DNA of 64,000 nt, from contig CM035232.1 of assembly GCA_020226215.1 (NCBI GenBank), positions 61,699,220-61,763,219 on the forward strand. The letters are read 5' to 3'. Position 1 is the first letter of the stretch, and each line of letters starts with the position of its first letter. Source of the DNA: Sindora glabra (lineage: Eukaryota > Streptophyta > Magnoliopsida > Fabales > Fabaceae). A program made the translations under genes and the position numbers. The notes under the pieces are model-generated. The model had not been told where the DNA came from. It made no database searches and saw nothing but the letters and a program-made list of their open reading frames with translations. Positions 1 to 11,981 of this stretch are shown here, in pieces.

Positions 1-849
1 AATATTGTTTCTTTTACCCATGTTATTGTTATGCTACCAGTTAATCGTTCACGTCATGTTACTTTTTCTCACTAAAACAAAAACAAAAATATGTTAACTA
101 ATAACACTAACAAATAACCACTCTTACATTTCAAGTGGTCAACAAAAATATGGCACAACCAATTAAGAAACAAACCTATTTTTGCCACCCTTACACATAA
201 ATAACAAATGAAGAACAACACATCGAATACTAAAAACAAACAAAAATATAGATTACACCCTCCTAATCAAAGGACTCTAAAACTGACAATGACACAATAA
301 TCACACAATACATTATGAAACCCTAAAAAACAATGCTAGAGCAATTCACAAAAATAACAATATACTAACACGAACAACAAAATAACGACATACAACGACT
401 AAGGGATTAGCTCATTAGCGTAAATGACAAGATAAACTAACTAATTGATGAATTCAAGTTTCTAATAGAGAAACTACAAAGGTCAGAAGAACAACTACAA
501 CAAAACAAATAAACAATCACAAACCTCACAGAAGAAAACATATAGCTCTAAACATAACTTTTTGATATAACAGCATAAGTAAACAATCTCAACATGATTA
601 TCAACATCTTACAAAAGAAAAATGTTAGTTTTAAGAACCAAAATAACCAACTAACAACACAACTCACAGTAATGATTGTGTAGGTGGTTGCATAGGAAAA
701 AAAATAAAGATTGCATAAGAAGAACAACAACCTTATACTAAGCATATTCAAAGGTCGATGATAAGACAAATTAAAGCAAAAATAAGAAAAACCAAAATGA
801 GATACTAAATATACTTATTCCGAACCAAACAAAAAGCATAAAAAATAAC

Positions 850-2830
850 AACACACATAACAACCAATAATAGCTATTAAGAAGAAGACTGACAAGGGCA
901 AGGAGTCTCCTATAATCATCTTGGAGAAAATAGATGCAGAACCAGCCAAAAAGAAATAGACTAAAAAGCTTAACAATAAGTTCAAAATGGCCAATTGCAA
1001 AATACCACCAAAAAGATGCTAAGAAAAAAACTAGTCCAAGTATAGAAAACAAGAGAAATATTGTAAGTCATGTACTATTTTGTTGCTGATTACTTTGATT
1101 AACTTAATATTATTGTCTAATACCTCAACTAATTTCTATACCAGATCATCAATCGCAGGTCTCTTGTCTGGACATCTCTTCAGCAAGATTTGTACAGAAC
1201 ATTTAAGAAGTTGCTAGATGTGTTCACAAAAAAGTCAATAACATCAAATGTATGCTTCTCTAAAATTTTACAATATTACTATTTTGTGTTGTTCCTTTTA
1301 TAATCATGTTGTTATTTGGAGACAAAGTAATAACATAGCAACATTAAACATTTCAAACTCCAAAACATGATGTTACTATTGGAGTCCAAAGAGTAACATG
1401 CAACTCCTCATGCTATTATTTATCATCATTTTACTAATTTCTTTTTATTTTTTACTCCTTTTTGGAGTTTGACTTTTTCTTGGTTAATTTATTTAACAAA
1501 AACTAATTCTTCAATTTCAAATCATAGATTCCTATGCATTGATGCTTAGCATGGCTAGCACATCCAACATCAACAAGATATTTCAATTCGATAGTATGTG
1601 CTAGGTAAAATCTAAAATCTATTCTTGAATATGACACATGAAAAATGATTTGATATTGACTAGTGTTTAAAATATATTGACAATTTTATGTGGTGAACCC
1701 ATTTTAACTCTACAAGAAAATAAGGAAGCTCAATTTTAATCAAAAGGTGGAGTAAGCAATTACTACAAAAATTATTATATTCCCAATAAATTCAATGAGC
1801 ATCAAGGATTGCACAAACCCTAATCACTATACATTGTTTGTACTCAACAATGCAAAATGTAAATGGAATTATTATAACTTCATAAGGCCCAAAAAAAGGA
1901 GGATTGCAAATCCATACCTTCTTGATCTAAAATGGTGGTGAGTGATGCTTGGATTATGATCAAATAACAACTATTCTGGAGTTACATTAACTGATATGTT
2001 ATTTTTTGTTAATGTTACTGTTTGGTCTGAAAATAGTAACATGTTATTCTCTAGTAGTTTCATTATTAATCATACTTGATTATCTATTTATTTTATTTTT
2101 TTATTGACGTTACTATTTTCATACCAAATAGTAACATATGAAACTAAAAAAATAATATGTTAATATTTGGTATGCAAATAGTAACATTTTATTTTCTCGC
2201 AGTTCTATTATTTATCATACTTAATTTGACTATTTATTTTATTTTTTGGTTATGTTACTATTTCTAGGCTAAACATTAACATGTCAAACCTAAAAAAATA
2301 ATATGTTACTATTTGTTCTAAAAATAATAACATATTTTTTTATTTTGTATTAATTATGCTTGATTTATCAATTTATTTTCAATTTTTGTTTGAAGTTACT
2401 ATTTCTAAACCAAATAGTAACATATTTTTTTAACTTGATATCTTATGTAACTTGGTAATTAAACAATAGAAGGACTACTATGAGGAAAAGAAGAATGAAA
2501 TCCTCTATAAGAACAAGATGGATATGGGAGTAGAACTAACAACTATAGTGCTACCTTTTAATCTCATATCATACGAAAAGTCATCACAACAATAGTCTAA
2601 ATTATAAGTAACATCTTCTTTTCTAATCCACTAAGTACTATAATTAAGAGGTACCAAATAACTCATTCCATAAATTTATAATTTCAAGTAAGACTGTAGC
2701 ATTTTTGTATGCAAACAAATAAAAGATATATACAAGAATAAAGAATTTGAAGAATACTTTTCATTTGAATCTATGAGGAAAATACAGGGCAAAATTAGTG
2801 GATAACTTCCTCAAGGATTTCAATCCTTCT
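850..2830 (+). pseudogene. Ulp1-like (C48 family) cysteine protease pseudogene, MULE-associated
   Basis: Ulp1 proteases cleave SUMO-like modifiers; plant MULEs often carry relatives of unknown role. The best block is 1771-1917. It reads IIIFPIN, then 15 residues later HYTLFVLNNAKCKWNYYNF, then RPKKRRIANPYL. This matches the catalytic-His segment of the family, where an I/FPIN-like strand is followed by HW(T)L.VLN and an aromatic-rich W.YYN. An upstream block near 1525-1590 reads IDSYALMLSMAS, like the segment before the core. A lysine-rich block near 880-960 (KKTDKGKESPIIILEK) may be the linker. A short block near 2786-2833 (RAKLVDNFLKDF) may be the C-terminal end. The catalytic Asp, Gln and Cys segments were not recognised. 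Blocks are separated by AT-rich DNA with inverted repeats and stops, so they are either exons or pieces split by insertions. The His block is well supported; the outer limits are rough. Confidence 0.6.
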
Positions 2831-5220
2831 AACTGAAGATGATTATTATGTACTTTCCAATTTTCTTGTAGGTCGAATTCAATTGTATGTAATACTCAAT
2901 TGTAAATGTTAATAAAAATTTAGCATATTCTTCTTTTCCATTTCTTTTAACAATTAGAATCTATTTACCCTTATGTTTACAACTTTTGTCTTGATGTTAC
3001 TATTTGGAATTAAAACAATAATATACAAGTAATTGTATAGTTTTTAGTCTAACATCTTAAGAATTAAGCAAAAATTGTAACATGTCATGTTTTGCCTTTA
3101 AAAATCTATATGTTACTATTACATGTAAAATAGTAACATTTTACTATCATGCTTTAATGTTACTATTAAATGCAAAATAATAACATGTACACTCATTGTC
3201 TTTCTTGGGTTATATGAATGCACAAGTATCACTTCATGTCACTTTCTCTAATGAAACAATACTCTCGAAGTCCATTAAGAAGTAGCCTCTATTTGTTCAA
3301 AGTTTTGTGTTTTTTTGCATTATATTACTATTTTGATCCTGAATAATAACATGAACCTTACATGTTTGAAGACCAAATAGTAATATTTTTTTAGTAGTTT
3401 TTTTATCTTTGGTTGATGTTACTGTTTAAAGACCAAACAATAACATATTATTTTTTTACATTTTTGTTATTATTGAGAATTGATTCATCTATTTAATTTA
3501 AGTTTTTTTGTTAATGTTACTACTAACACTAATCAAACAAAAACATGTTAACTACAAATACTAACCAATAACCGCTTATGTTATTGTATTTGAATGACGT
3601 TACTATTTGTTTTTACAAAGCAAAAAAATTATAAAGAATACAATTATGCCATATAAAAATTGCATTCAAGCTGACTCCTTATAACTTTTCTTATTATGAT
3701 GTCCTAGTTTGCCACATCCTATGTGCCTAATTTTCTTAACACACTTACCCTTTAACCTAATCCTCATCTTCTTAGATCTACTTGTATCTTTTTGAAGTCA
3801 AAAGATAGCTGCTTCTTCTCCTACATCAATCTACTACCTTAGTATTGTAGGAATCAGGTGTATGACTTGTTCATAAATCTTCCTATATGTACTCATATGG
3901 AAATAATTCTTAACAACCTTATTCACAGAAATCTCACATCTTTTGATAGCAATAATTGCATGAACATAAGGAAAACCATCTAGTTGCCACCGGTGACAAG
4001 TGCAACTGTGTTGAGAAATATTAACTCACAGAGTTGGATCTGCTAACACTTCAAAAATAATTTCTGATGACTTCTTAATAACCTAACCTCTACACTTCCT
4101 TAAGTATAAATCTAATCTTGACACCTAGACAAGACAAATAACCCTATTTGAATCCAATGATTTGGACCTTCTTTTAGTAAACCATTCCATTAGCTTCAAA
4201 CGAATGTTATCAACCACATTTGTGATCAATAACTTCCTAACATCATGAGTCTAAGAATTGTAAGATTCAACTTCATTTGATGTCATCTCATCATAACAAC
4301 AACTACATCTCAAAGAGTTCGACCAACATTTAGGTGTAAGTCCTATGAAAAAATTTTAAGCAACCTGACCTTCTTTATATTTGAAAACTTGCAAGTTCTC
4401 ACTGAATGCACCTACTATTAGGGAATATGCACATATTGCAAATAAATGAACTATGTGCTCACTGAAGGAATTTAAAAACATGGCACCATTGAATTTGTCC
4501 CTTAAATTATGTTTTAAATGATGCGAACAAAAGAAATGAGGTGCCATTGGAAAAACCTTGGGCATTGCTTCAAACAATCGTAAATTATGATTAGAAAAAA
4601 AAAGTCACCTATTGATCTGCATCAAGTATTGTGAACAACTAGGAAAGGAACCAAAACCAATTTTCTTGATTTTAATAATCAACTACAACAAAAGTTAGAG
4701 GAAACAACCTTGAAATGAAACAATCACAACAAACAAAAACATAAGCCATGATAATAGAAACATGATTTGTAACATCCATGTTATTCTTTGGATGAAAACA
4801 ATAACATTAACAAAAAAAATACAATACATAGATAAATCAATTCTCATTAATAGAAAAACTCACAAAAAATAACATTACTTTCATGTTACTATTTCATCTC
4901 CTAATAGTAATATCAATCTAGTAACCAAATGAGTATATCTAATTATAAATCTAACTAATAAAAATTAAGACTAAATAATCAAATCGACTCTCATTAATAA
5001 TAAAACTGCCAAAAAATAACACTAATGCTTCCATGTTACAGTTTGGAGAATAGTAATATTGATAAAAACTGAAAATAAAACATCTAGATAAGGGGACATC
5101 TTAAATAAAAATACCAACAAAAGAAAGGGAAAAGCACAAAGCCATCCATGTTACTATTTCTAGACTAAATAGAAACAAGGGATACCATGTTACTGTTTGA
5201 CCTCTAAACAATAACACCAA
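1300..5220. repeat. Dispersed short inverted-repeat family (GTTACTATTT ... AAATAGTAAC)
   Basis: At least 15 units of about 30 bp have two near-complementary arms around a 5-10 nt loop. Two have perfect 10-nt arms: 2109-2118 with 2126-2135, and 2395-2404 with 2412-2421. Others lie near 1309-1336, 1369-1399, 2011-2043, 2155-2187, 2252-2283, 2301-2331, 3109-3140, 3155-3186, 3411-3446, 4778-4809, 4884-4913, 5031-5058, 5146-5177 and 5188-5216. Single arms occur out to about 20-130 and 6050-6090. Spacing is irregular, so this is not a simple satellite. Both halves of each unit could pair as a hairpin in DNA or RNA. They sit between coding blocks of the protease and within the gap of the transposase. 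Confidence 0.8.
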
Positions 5221-5980
5221 TCAAATAGGCAAACAAAATCATTCTTGATTGAAAAATTATACATAATATACTTTTAAAAAAAACTCATCTTGATTGTCAT
5301 CTTTATCAATAGCTGATAGAATGACCTACTTAAACCTAAACTCCAAAAAAGTCTCATCAATAAATAAAAAAAGTCTGCAAAACATGAATCCTTCAATACA
5401 AGTAAGAAATGTGACAAACATCCTTTTGAATCTCCTGTTACTATCATCCATATCCACCATAATGCAACTACCAAAATTCACTTCATTCATAATAGATATA
5501 TACCAATTGATTTGTTTGAAGAAGTCATCAAAATCACTAAATAACATACCATTTGCTTTCTCCATGGCATGCCATGCCATGCCTTGCAATCGGGAATTGT
5601 TAATCCATAATTATTTTGAAAATGATTTACAACTTCATTGGCTATTAAAGATAGGGATCCCTTAACTAAATCAATGACCAATTCAAAAATCAACTTGGAT
5701 CCCATCCTTTTTAACTTAAACTATTCAACACAAGATTACAAGTGTGATTATTCACTAACTTAATATAGAAAAAACTATTCACCTTGCACAATGAAACAGT
5801 CACGGCCCATTCACAACCTTTCTTGTGCTTCTTTAAGTATATAATTGTCACTTCATTTTTGCATTTTTAACATAATAAAAAGAATCTCTCTTAATTGAAT
5901 ACTTGCACAATGCATTCCTAAACTTAACAATACCACCACAAAAACTCTAACCAACATGGCTGACTATACCTGACCATGAA
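3660..5980 (-). pseudogene. MuDR/MULE transposase pseudogene
   Basis: Reading on the minus strand from 5980 down, the order is that of plant MULE transposases. First comes the N-terminal MuDR domain (about 5920-5715: FRNALCKYSIKRDSFYYVKN, then KKGCEWAVTVSLC and FYIKLVNNHTCNL). Next is a pre-catalytic stretch (NNYGLTIPDCKAW) and the start of the catalytic core (RFKRMFVTFLTCIEGF, LFLFIDETFLEFRF, about 5440-5330). The core breaks off near 5280 and resumes at 4577 with VFPMAPHFFCSHHLKHNLRD. The SWIM-type zinc finger follows (CTCHRWQLDGFPYVHAI, about 4005-3950), then VNKVVKNYFHMSTYRKIYEQ. It ends in a CCHC-like knuckle near 3720-3675 (HIGCGKLGHHNKKSYK, where the last Cys has become Tyr). Stops, frameshifts and a roughly 700-bp repeat-filled gap make it non-functional. 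The family call is firm; the ends are approximate. Confidence 0.85.
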
Positions 5981-5984
5981 TTGG

Positions 5985-7450
5985 ACAATAAACCCTCTCA
6001 CTGTTTGAAGAACATAAACTTATAACCAAAGCCTCATCACATTCAAAACAATAACTTATCTCTCTAAAATAGTAACACCATCATGGAGCAAATATGATAT
6101 AGAACTCAAACCAATATTAACCTTAAATTCACATATTTCAAATTTAAAATGCAAACCAAGTCAATCGTATTTTTTAGTTCTAACTTATTCCTCAGCAAAC
6201 AAACAAGATAATCGAGAAGAGAATATGACAGAAAAAAATCATGGCAAATAGATCCCTAAAATTCACACACAACATCTAAACTAAATCATCATAATCTATA
6301 CTAGTGCTTATCTTTAATACTATGGTTTCATCCTTAAACTTACATACGAGTAACAAATACTATTCCATTAAAAAAATCATAATTACTTAATAACAATGCA
6401 ATTAGAAAAAAAGAAGCAATCAACAAATGTAATGATAATTGAAAAATAGAGATCAATTAACCATAAAAACTAAACAAGGATCAAGATCCAAAATAGACAC
6501 ACAAAGTGTTAAAACTAGATGGGAAACAATAAAGAATCTTGCATAAAAAGATAAAAATGAAAAATGATTAAAATAAAATACTTTAAAAATATAATAGTAA
6601 TAATTCATACAATTGATACTTCTTTAAAATAAAGATCAGCACTAGCATTTCTTTGAAAAGAAATTTAAGAAGTGGTACTACAATACAATTTATTGATAAT
6701 TTTAATATATACATATATACATTAGTTAATTAATTAATTATTATTTATTATATATTATCAAGCTAATGGGCCAATGCTTAGTAATTGTATATTTTTGTCA
6801 AGTTGAGTTATTTTAAGTTAATCTCTTATCAAGTTGGGTTTTTGTTTTTATTTTTTATATTAGTCTCGGTCTTAATCTCAATCTCAAGTAAAAAAAAATT
6901 ATATTAATTTTAAATTAATCCATTTTGATACATTTAGTCATAAAAGGAAGGAGTTCTTAATAAGAGTTTCTTTGAAAAAAAATTAGTAGAAGAAGAATGA
7001 TTGATACAACTAGAACATTTCAAACTTTTATTAGTGAAGTGCTGAAACTTTAACCTTTATAAAAGAAAGAATGAGTAAGAAAAAATCATCATTTCATTAC
7101 AAAAGATAAGTTATCAAATCCTTAAACATATTTTGTTTCTTTATTTCATATTCAATGAAAAAAAGAGTATTGATTTTAAAGAATGAGGTATGAGTATTGC
7201 ACGAAGTTTGTATTCATCATTATCAAAATCATGTATACATATTATCTTAAATGTATTATATACATTTTGTTCATGTCCACTTAGCTATTTGATGCTATAG
7301 TTTAATACAAAGGGTGTGTAATGCTCAATGTATTTTTCTGAGTTTTATTATCTATTGCACATACGTGGAACACATGTAAATGTTATGTGAAAAGATATTT
7401 TAAAATATGATTTTTGTGCTCACTTTTGTTTACTTGATTAATTTTTTATG
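5985..7450. other. AT-rich intergenic DNA, nothing recognised
   Basis: No supported reading frame. It contains poly-A and poly-T tracts and a TTAA-rich run near 6720-6750. It may include the right end of the MULE, but no terminal repeat could be identified by eye. Confidence 0.5.
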
Positions 7451-7454
7451 AAAT

Positions 7455-7770
7455 ATATTGTGATTTCCTTATTTTTGTTAATTAAATTCATTAGATATAT
7501 TGTTATTCAATGCTCATATTATTGATTGAATGTTTAAATAATAAGAAATATCCATCTACACATATGACCATTGATACCTTATTTATGTGTGGTTGAATAA
7601 GAAACTTTGCTTAAGTATTTTGAATTATTATATTTTGTGCACATACCTTTTTGTAAAATTTTCTTGAATTTGTTTAAATTGACACTATCCTATAACTTTC
7701 CAAAATCAAGAATTTTTCAATGAAGATTTTAAAAATTATAAAAGTGATGAAAACTCCCTATCCTTTCCTG
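7455..7770 (+). repeat. LTR-like relic related to 61380-61660
   Basis: This stretch aligns by eye with 61380-61660. Shared are the TTAATTAAATTCATT start, the ATGTTTAAAT...GATATTCATCTACA-type middle, and an 18-base AATCAAGAATTTTTCAAT core followed by GAA near the end. At 61.7 kb the same sequence lies just before a tRNA-Met-type primer-binding site, so this copy is probably the 3' part of a retrotransposon LTR. Here no primer site or internal region follows. Confidence 0.5.
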
Positions 7771-8925
7771 AGTGGTTGCCTTAACATATAAATCTCCTAA
7801 TAAAGCCTTCAGATTCAAAGTTAAATGGCTATCATTCACTTAGCCTTATGGAATTTGTCCACTCTACTTGGCACCATGAAGCATAAGTCAAGTAAAATTA
7901 TAAATTATGATTATGATTATGCTTTGATTAATAAAAATTACAAATAAATGTGGAAAAATATGATTGTAACATTGCAAAAATTATGGTTGTAGAGTAGTCA
8001 ACAACAATAATATTAGTCATTATAAATCACAATTTTTTTGAGTGAAATTATGGATCATAATTTAATACCTTAATATGGAAATGATAAACTTGAAACCACC
8101 CCCTTCCCCAACAACTACCTTTTATTTACGATGTAATCAAAGGATCCAACAAGCCTTGCCTAAAAACCATCATCACAATCCTATTTAGAAGAGAAGATTT
8201 TTTAAAGCCATTATCTAACAAAGGATAAGAAAAACCAATGCCATTCACTAATCCTAACAAGCTAAAACCACCATATTTTGTTGATACCAAGACAAGTAGC
8301 ATGCAAAATATTTTCTTCATGGCAATTAGAATGGAGATGCAAAGAATCTATATTCAAAGATCTTTGCATATGGTGGATTTAGTCTAGATTCAACAAATTT
8401 ATCTTTATATTAAATGACACTCAAACAAATAAACTCAAAATATCCATCAAACTTTCTGACTCTTTTTATAAACTCACTTTTTTTTAGATTCAATATAATT
8501 ACATTCACATACCTTTTATTTTTATAAATATACACTAACTTTCAATTTTATATAGACTCACCCACCTTTATTTCTAGTTTAAACATGCACTCAAATCTCC
8601 TATATTTCAAAAATAAGAAAGGTAATTATATATATTTCTAAAAATGAAAGAAATACAATTGTAATTACATTAAACCATAGAAGAGTTAACTATAACTTCC
8701 TTTTTTTTATTAAATGGATAAATTATATTAACCTCTCATATATATTGACTTTTCTTTTTATATTCACTTACCTTCTTTCTCATTTATTTTAAGCATATAG
8801 TTGCCTTCACTATTTTTTTTTTAAAAAAAGTGAGGTGAAGACATATTCTTTTAAATAAAAAGAGTATCAAGGGAAGTGAATAAATTTTACCATTAAATAA
8901 GTTGTAATGGAAAAAAGAATGCCAT
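7771..8925. other. AT-rich intergenic DNA downstream of the PP2-B gene
   Basis: A 64-codon open frame on the minus strand (8126-8320) has no recognisable domain and no supporting context. The rest is low-complexity AT-rich DNA. The last few hundred bases probably include the 3' untranslated region of the minus-strand PP2-B gene. Confidence 0.45.
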
Positions 8926-8930
8926 TGATT

Positions 8931-11900
8931 TTATACACTATCTTTAGGCCTAACCTCAATCCCTTCAACTATAAGGCCAGACTTTCTAGTTAAGTCATCA
9001 AACAACCTACAAACCAGAAAGCCATCATCTCCAAACTCATTGAAGAATTCACCCATCTCAATCTCCATCCATCCATTTTCTCTCTGTTTAGGTACTTCAT
9101 CACTTTCTCTTTCAATGTCTAAAAGCACTCTCCTCACAAGCCCATTTTCATTTTCTATATAATTTACACTTAGCCTCATATATTTGTCATCAAATCCATC
9201 TTTTTCTTTGTAATTTACACTCAATCTCATATATTTGTCATCAAATCCATCTTTTTCTCTTCCAAACTTAAAGACAAGAAAAATTGCATATCTTGTATTT
9301 GGGGACAAAATTCTTGTCTCTATCCTTGCCCTGATGTCAAGCCACCACACCTCTATGAGCTCTGCCACTTGAGGAAACCTGTAGAGTGCATGTATGCTTT
9401 AGTACATGTGATTGAGTTGCTATCCTTCAATAGCAATAGTCTAAGTTATAATTAGTTGCTTCCTTTATCAAAAATGATACATAAAATGAATTTAATCTTC
9501 ATCTTTTTCCTTTTTCTTTTTCATTTTCATGTATTTAGCTAAAATTATGTATAACTTTGTGTTGTTAAGATACAAAGTAAAAGCATACGGCACTGTAAAT
9601 TACATAGCAAAATATCATTAACAATAGATTAAAATTTTAATTTGAACTATTCTAGAGAATAAATTCTCAACTTGTCTACCTACTAATTTAAGTCTTTCTT
9701 TGCTTTTTCTTTCCACTTTATTTTCCAAATTCAAATTTTGAAAAATTAATATCTCCTTTGAAGTTTTCTTTCATTTTTCAATAACAATTTTTTTCGCAAT
9801 CTCACAAAAAGTTAAAATTTTCAATAGAATGAAGCGTAACATGGTTACAAATTAAGTACATTATCATCAACTTCTCTTTTTACAATTCTATAAAATGCCA
9901 TAAGATGTTAGAAAACATAGATTTGTTCATTGAGCAAGAAAGTTATCACTACTCATTAAAATTAAAAGTTAATATGAAATTTCAAAACTTTGAGTAGCAC
10001 GAAAATCTTCATTTAATGTTAATCATTCATACAATTGTTCTTCTTATCTATCTTAGATTAGATCTAAAAATTTTTTAGCATCAAATGTTAGATTTAAGAG
10101 AGAAATAGTGAGAATAGAGAAGACAAAGGCTTGGAGAGTTTTTTTTTTTTTAATTTTTCACAAGTTACAAATGTGATGTGATTTCTTGTTTTAGGTGAGT
10201 TATGAAGGTGCTATCCAACTATTCAAATGAATTTTGGCAGTAATTAGTTAATCCTTGTGTCTTTCTTTTTTTCTTTAAATTAGCTAACAACAATAGGTAT
10301 ATTATGTTTTAAAAACTACTTATGGTATCATGAAAATCTCCAAAAAAAAATTACAAATATAGTTAATTTAATTTCAATTAATTATTTAACATAAAAATGC
10401 TAATAATATTATAACACAAAATCACTTAAAATGCATATTAAAAAAATAAGGGAAAAAGGAGGTAAGTAAGTACTTGGACTCTGGTAAGGTGGTCCATGCC
10501 CAATACTGAGAAGCATCTCCCCAAGTGATATCAAGCCCTCTTGCACCAATCATATAGCATTTTTTGCCATTTTTTTTCTCTAACGAAAATCTCTGTCCCA
10601 TGCAAATACCAATCATTAGATTTTGTGTAAATGGTTTTTAACTATTGTTATAATAAAATGTCATAATTTTTCATGTATGTAATAAATAAATAAATTAAAA
10701 ATCAATTTCTTTATATTAACAATTATGATGATTAACTTCACAAAGAAGAACATAAGTATAGTTAAGGGTACCTTTTATAAAAGGTGAGGATTTTTTCAAG
10801 CAAGCACACAATTATGGAAAATTAAAGAGTTGCATGGATGAAAGAAAGTAAAAGGGAAAATAAAAGGAGGAAAAGGAAAGGTAAGGTAAGGAAAGGTTAT
10901 GGTGTAACTTTTCTCTTTAGAATAAAGGGAATAAGAGGCTATGATTAACCCTCTAACATTCAATATGTTGTGTTACCTACTTAATTAACTGTTTTAACTG
11001 TCTATATTATTTTAATTTACATTTTTAACTTTTAACACTCAATTTATCATATTTTGACATACTAATTTAATAGGAATAGCAACTTAACTACTAAATTATG
11101 TTGGCAAATTAATTCAACTAGTTTGATAGCTTAAACACCAAATTATGTTGCTAATTTATTTTGCCAATTTTTTTTTGAGAAATTAGTTTTCAAATTAATT
11201 TGCAATAGGGGATTAATTTATTCCTAGATTATTTTAGCAATTAAAGAGTGAAAGAATGCTTTTAGCTGCTAACTTAACAGTATTTAATGATGTTTTTCTG
11301 TGTTTGGACTAATGCATAAGATTTGAGGAAGGTATATATATAATTTTAAAGTTGAGAGGAGGGTCACATAATTAGGTGGCGTTTGACTCGTAAAATCTTA
11401 CATTCTTGAGAATGTGTATATTTTTGAAAATATGACTTCTAAGAATTTAATTAATACGAATGTAATATTTTTAAGTTATATTATTATGTTTAGTTCATTA
11501 TAAATTTTTTTGAAAATATTTTACCAGATTCTCATATATGTTATATTATTATGTTTAATTCATATATAATATTTTTAAGAATATTAAGATCATTTTAAAA
11601 ATTTCCTTATCAAGTTTTTCTATTATAAAATATAATATAATAAATCATATTTTTACATAAATAATTTTTTTAACATATAATAAATTAAATCTTAATATTT
11701 AACCTTTAAAAATTTATTGAAATATATATAAAAATAGTTTATACTTTATTATATTTTGATATTTAATATATTATACTTTAGCAATTAGTACATTTTTTAT
11801 TTAAAATAGAATTTGGTTGCTACCCTTGGTAGCAATTAGACACTATAATCCTATGTAGAAATAAATTATATATAAATTGATTGCTTATTCATTGTTCTAA

Positions 11901-11937
11901 ACTCTTTACCTTTACAAGATATATTTATCATTAGTCA

Positions 11938-11981
<44 letters not shown>

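Larger units (their letters stand above)
1..6110. mobile_element. Decayed Mutator-like element (MULE) with transposase and Ulp1-like gene
   Basis: Two converging broken reading frames mark this block: a MuDR-type transposase on the minus strand (about 3660-5980) and a Ulp1/C48 protease-like sequence on the plus strand (about 850-2830). A dispersed family of short inverted repeats runs through both and interrupts both. MULEs carrying Ulp1-like genes are known in plants (the KAONASHI group of Arabidopsis and relatives), so I infer one composite element rather than two chance neighbours. I could not find convincing terminal inverted repeats or a 9-bp target duplication; the left end may lie outside the window. 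The right limit is set only by the last inverted-repeat half-motifs near 6.05-6.09 kb. All coding parts carry frameshifts or stops, so the element cannot act on its own. Confidence 0.65.

Noticed and set aside
548..1052. Minus-strand hydrophobic frames (Phe/Leu-rich)
   Set aside because: They are complements of lysine/asparagine-rich AT-rich DNA; the plus strand here fits the linker of the Ulp1-like gene better.
5294..5665. 123-codon plus-strand frame
   Set aside because: It is antisense to the recognised transposase core, which explains its openness.
8126..8320. 64-codon minus-strand frame near the PP2-B 3' end
   Set aside because: No recognisable domain, no start or splice context, and within the length expected by chance.
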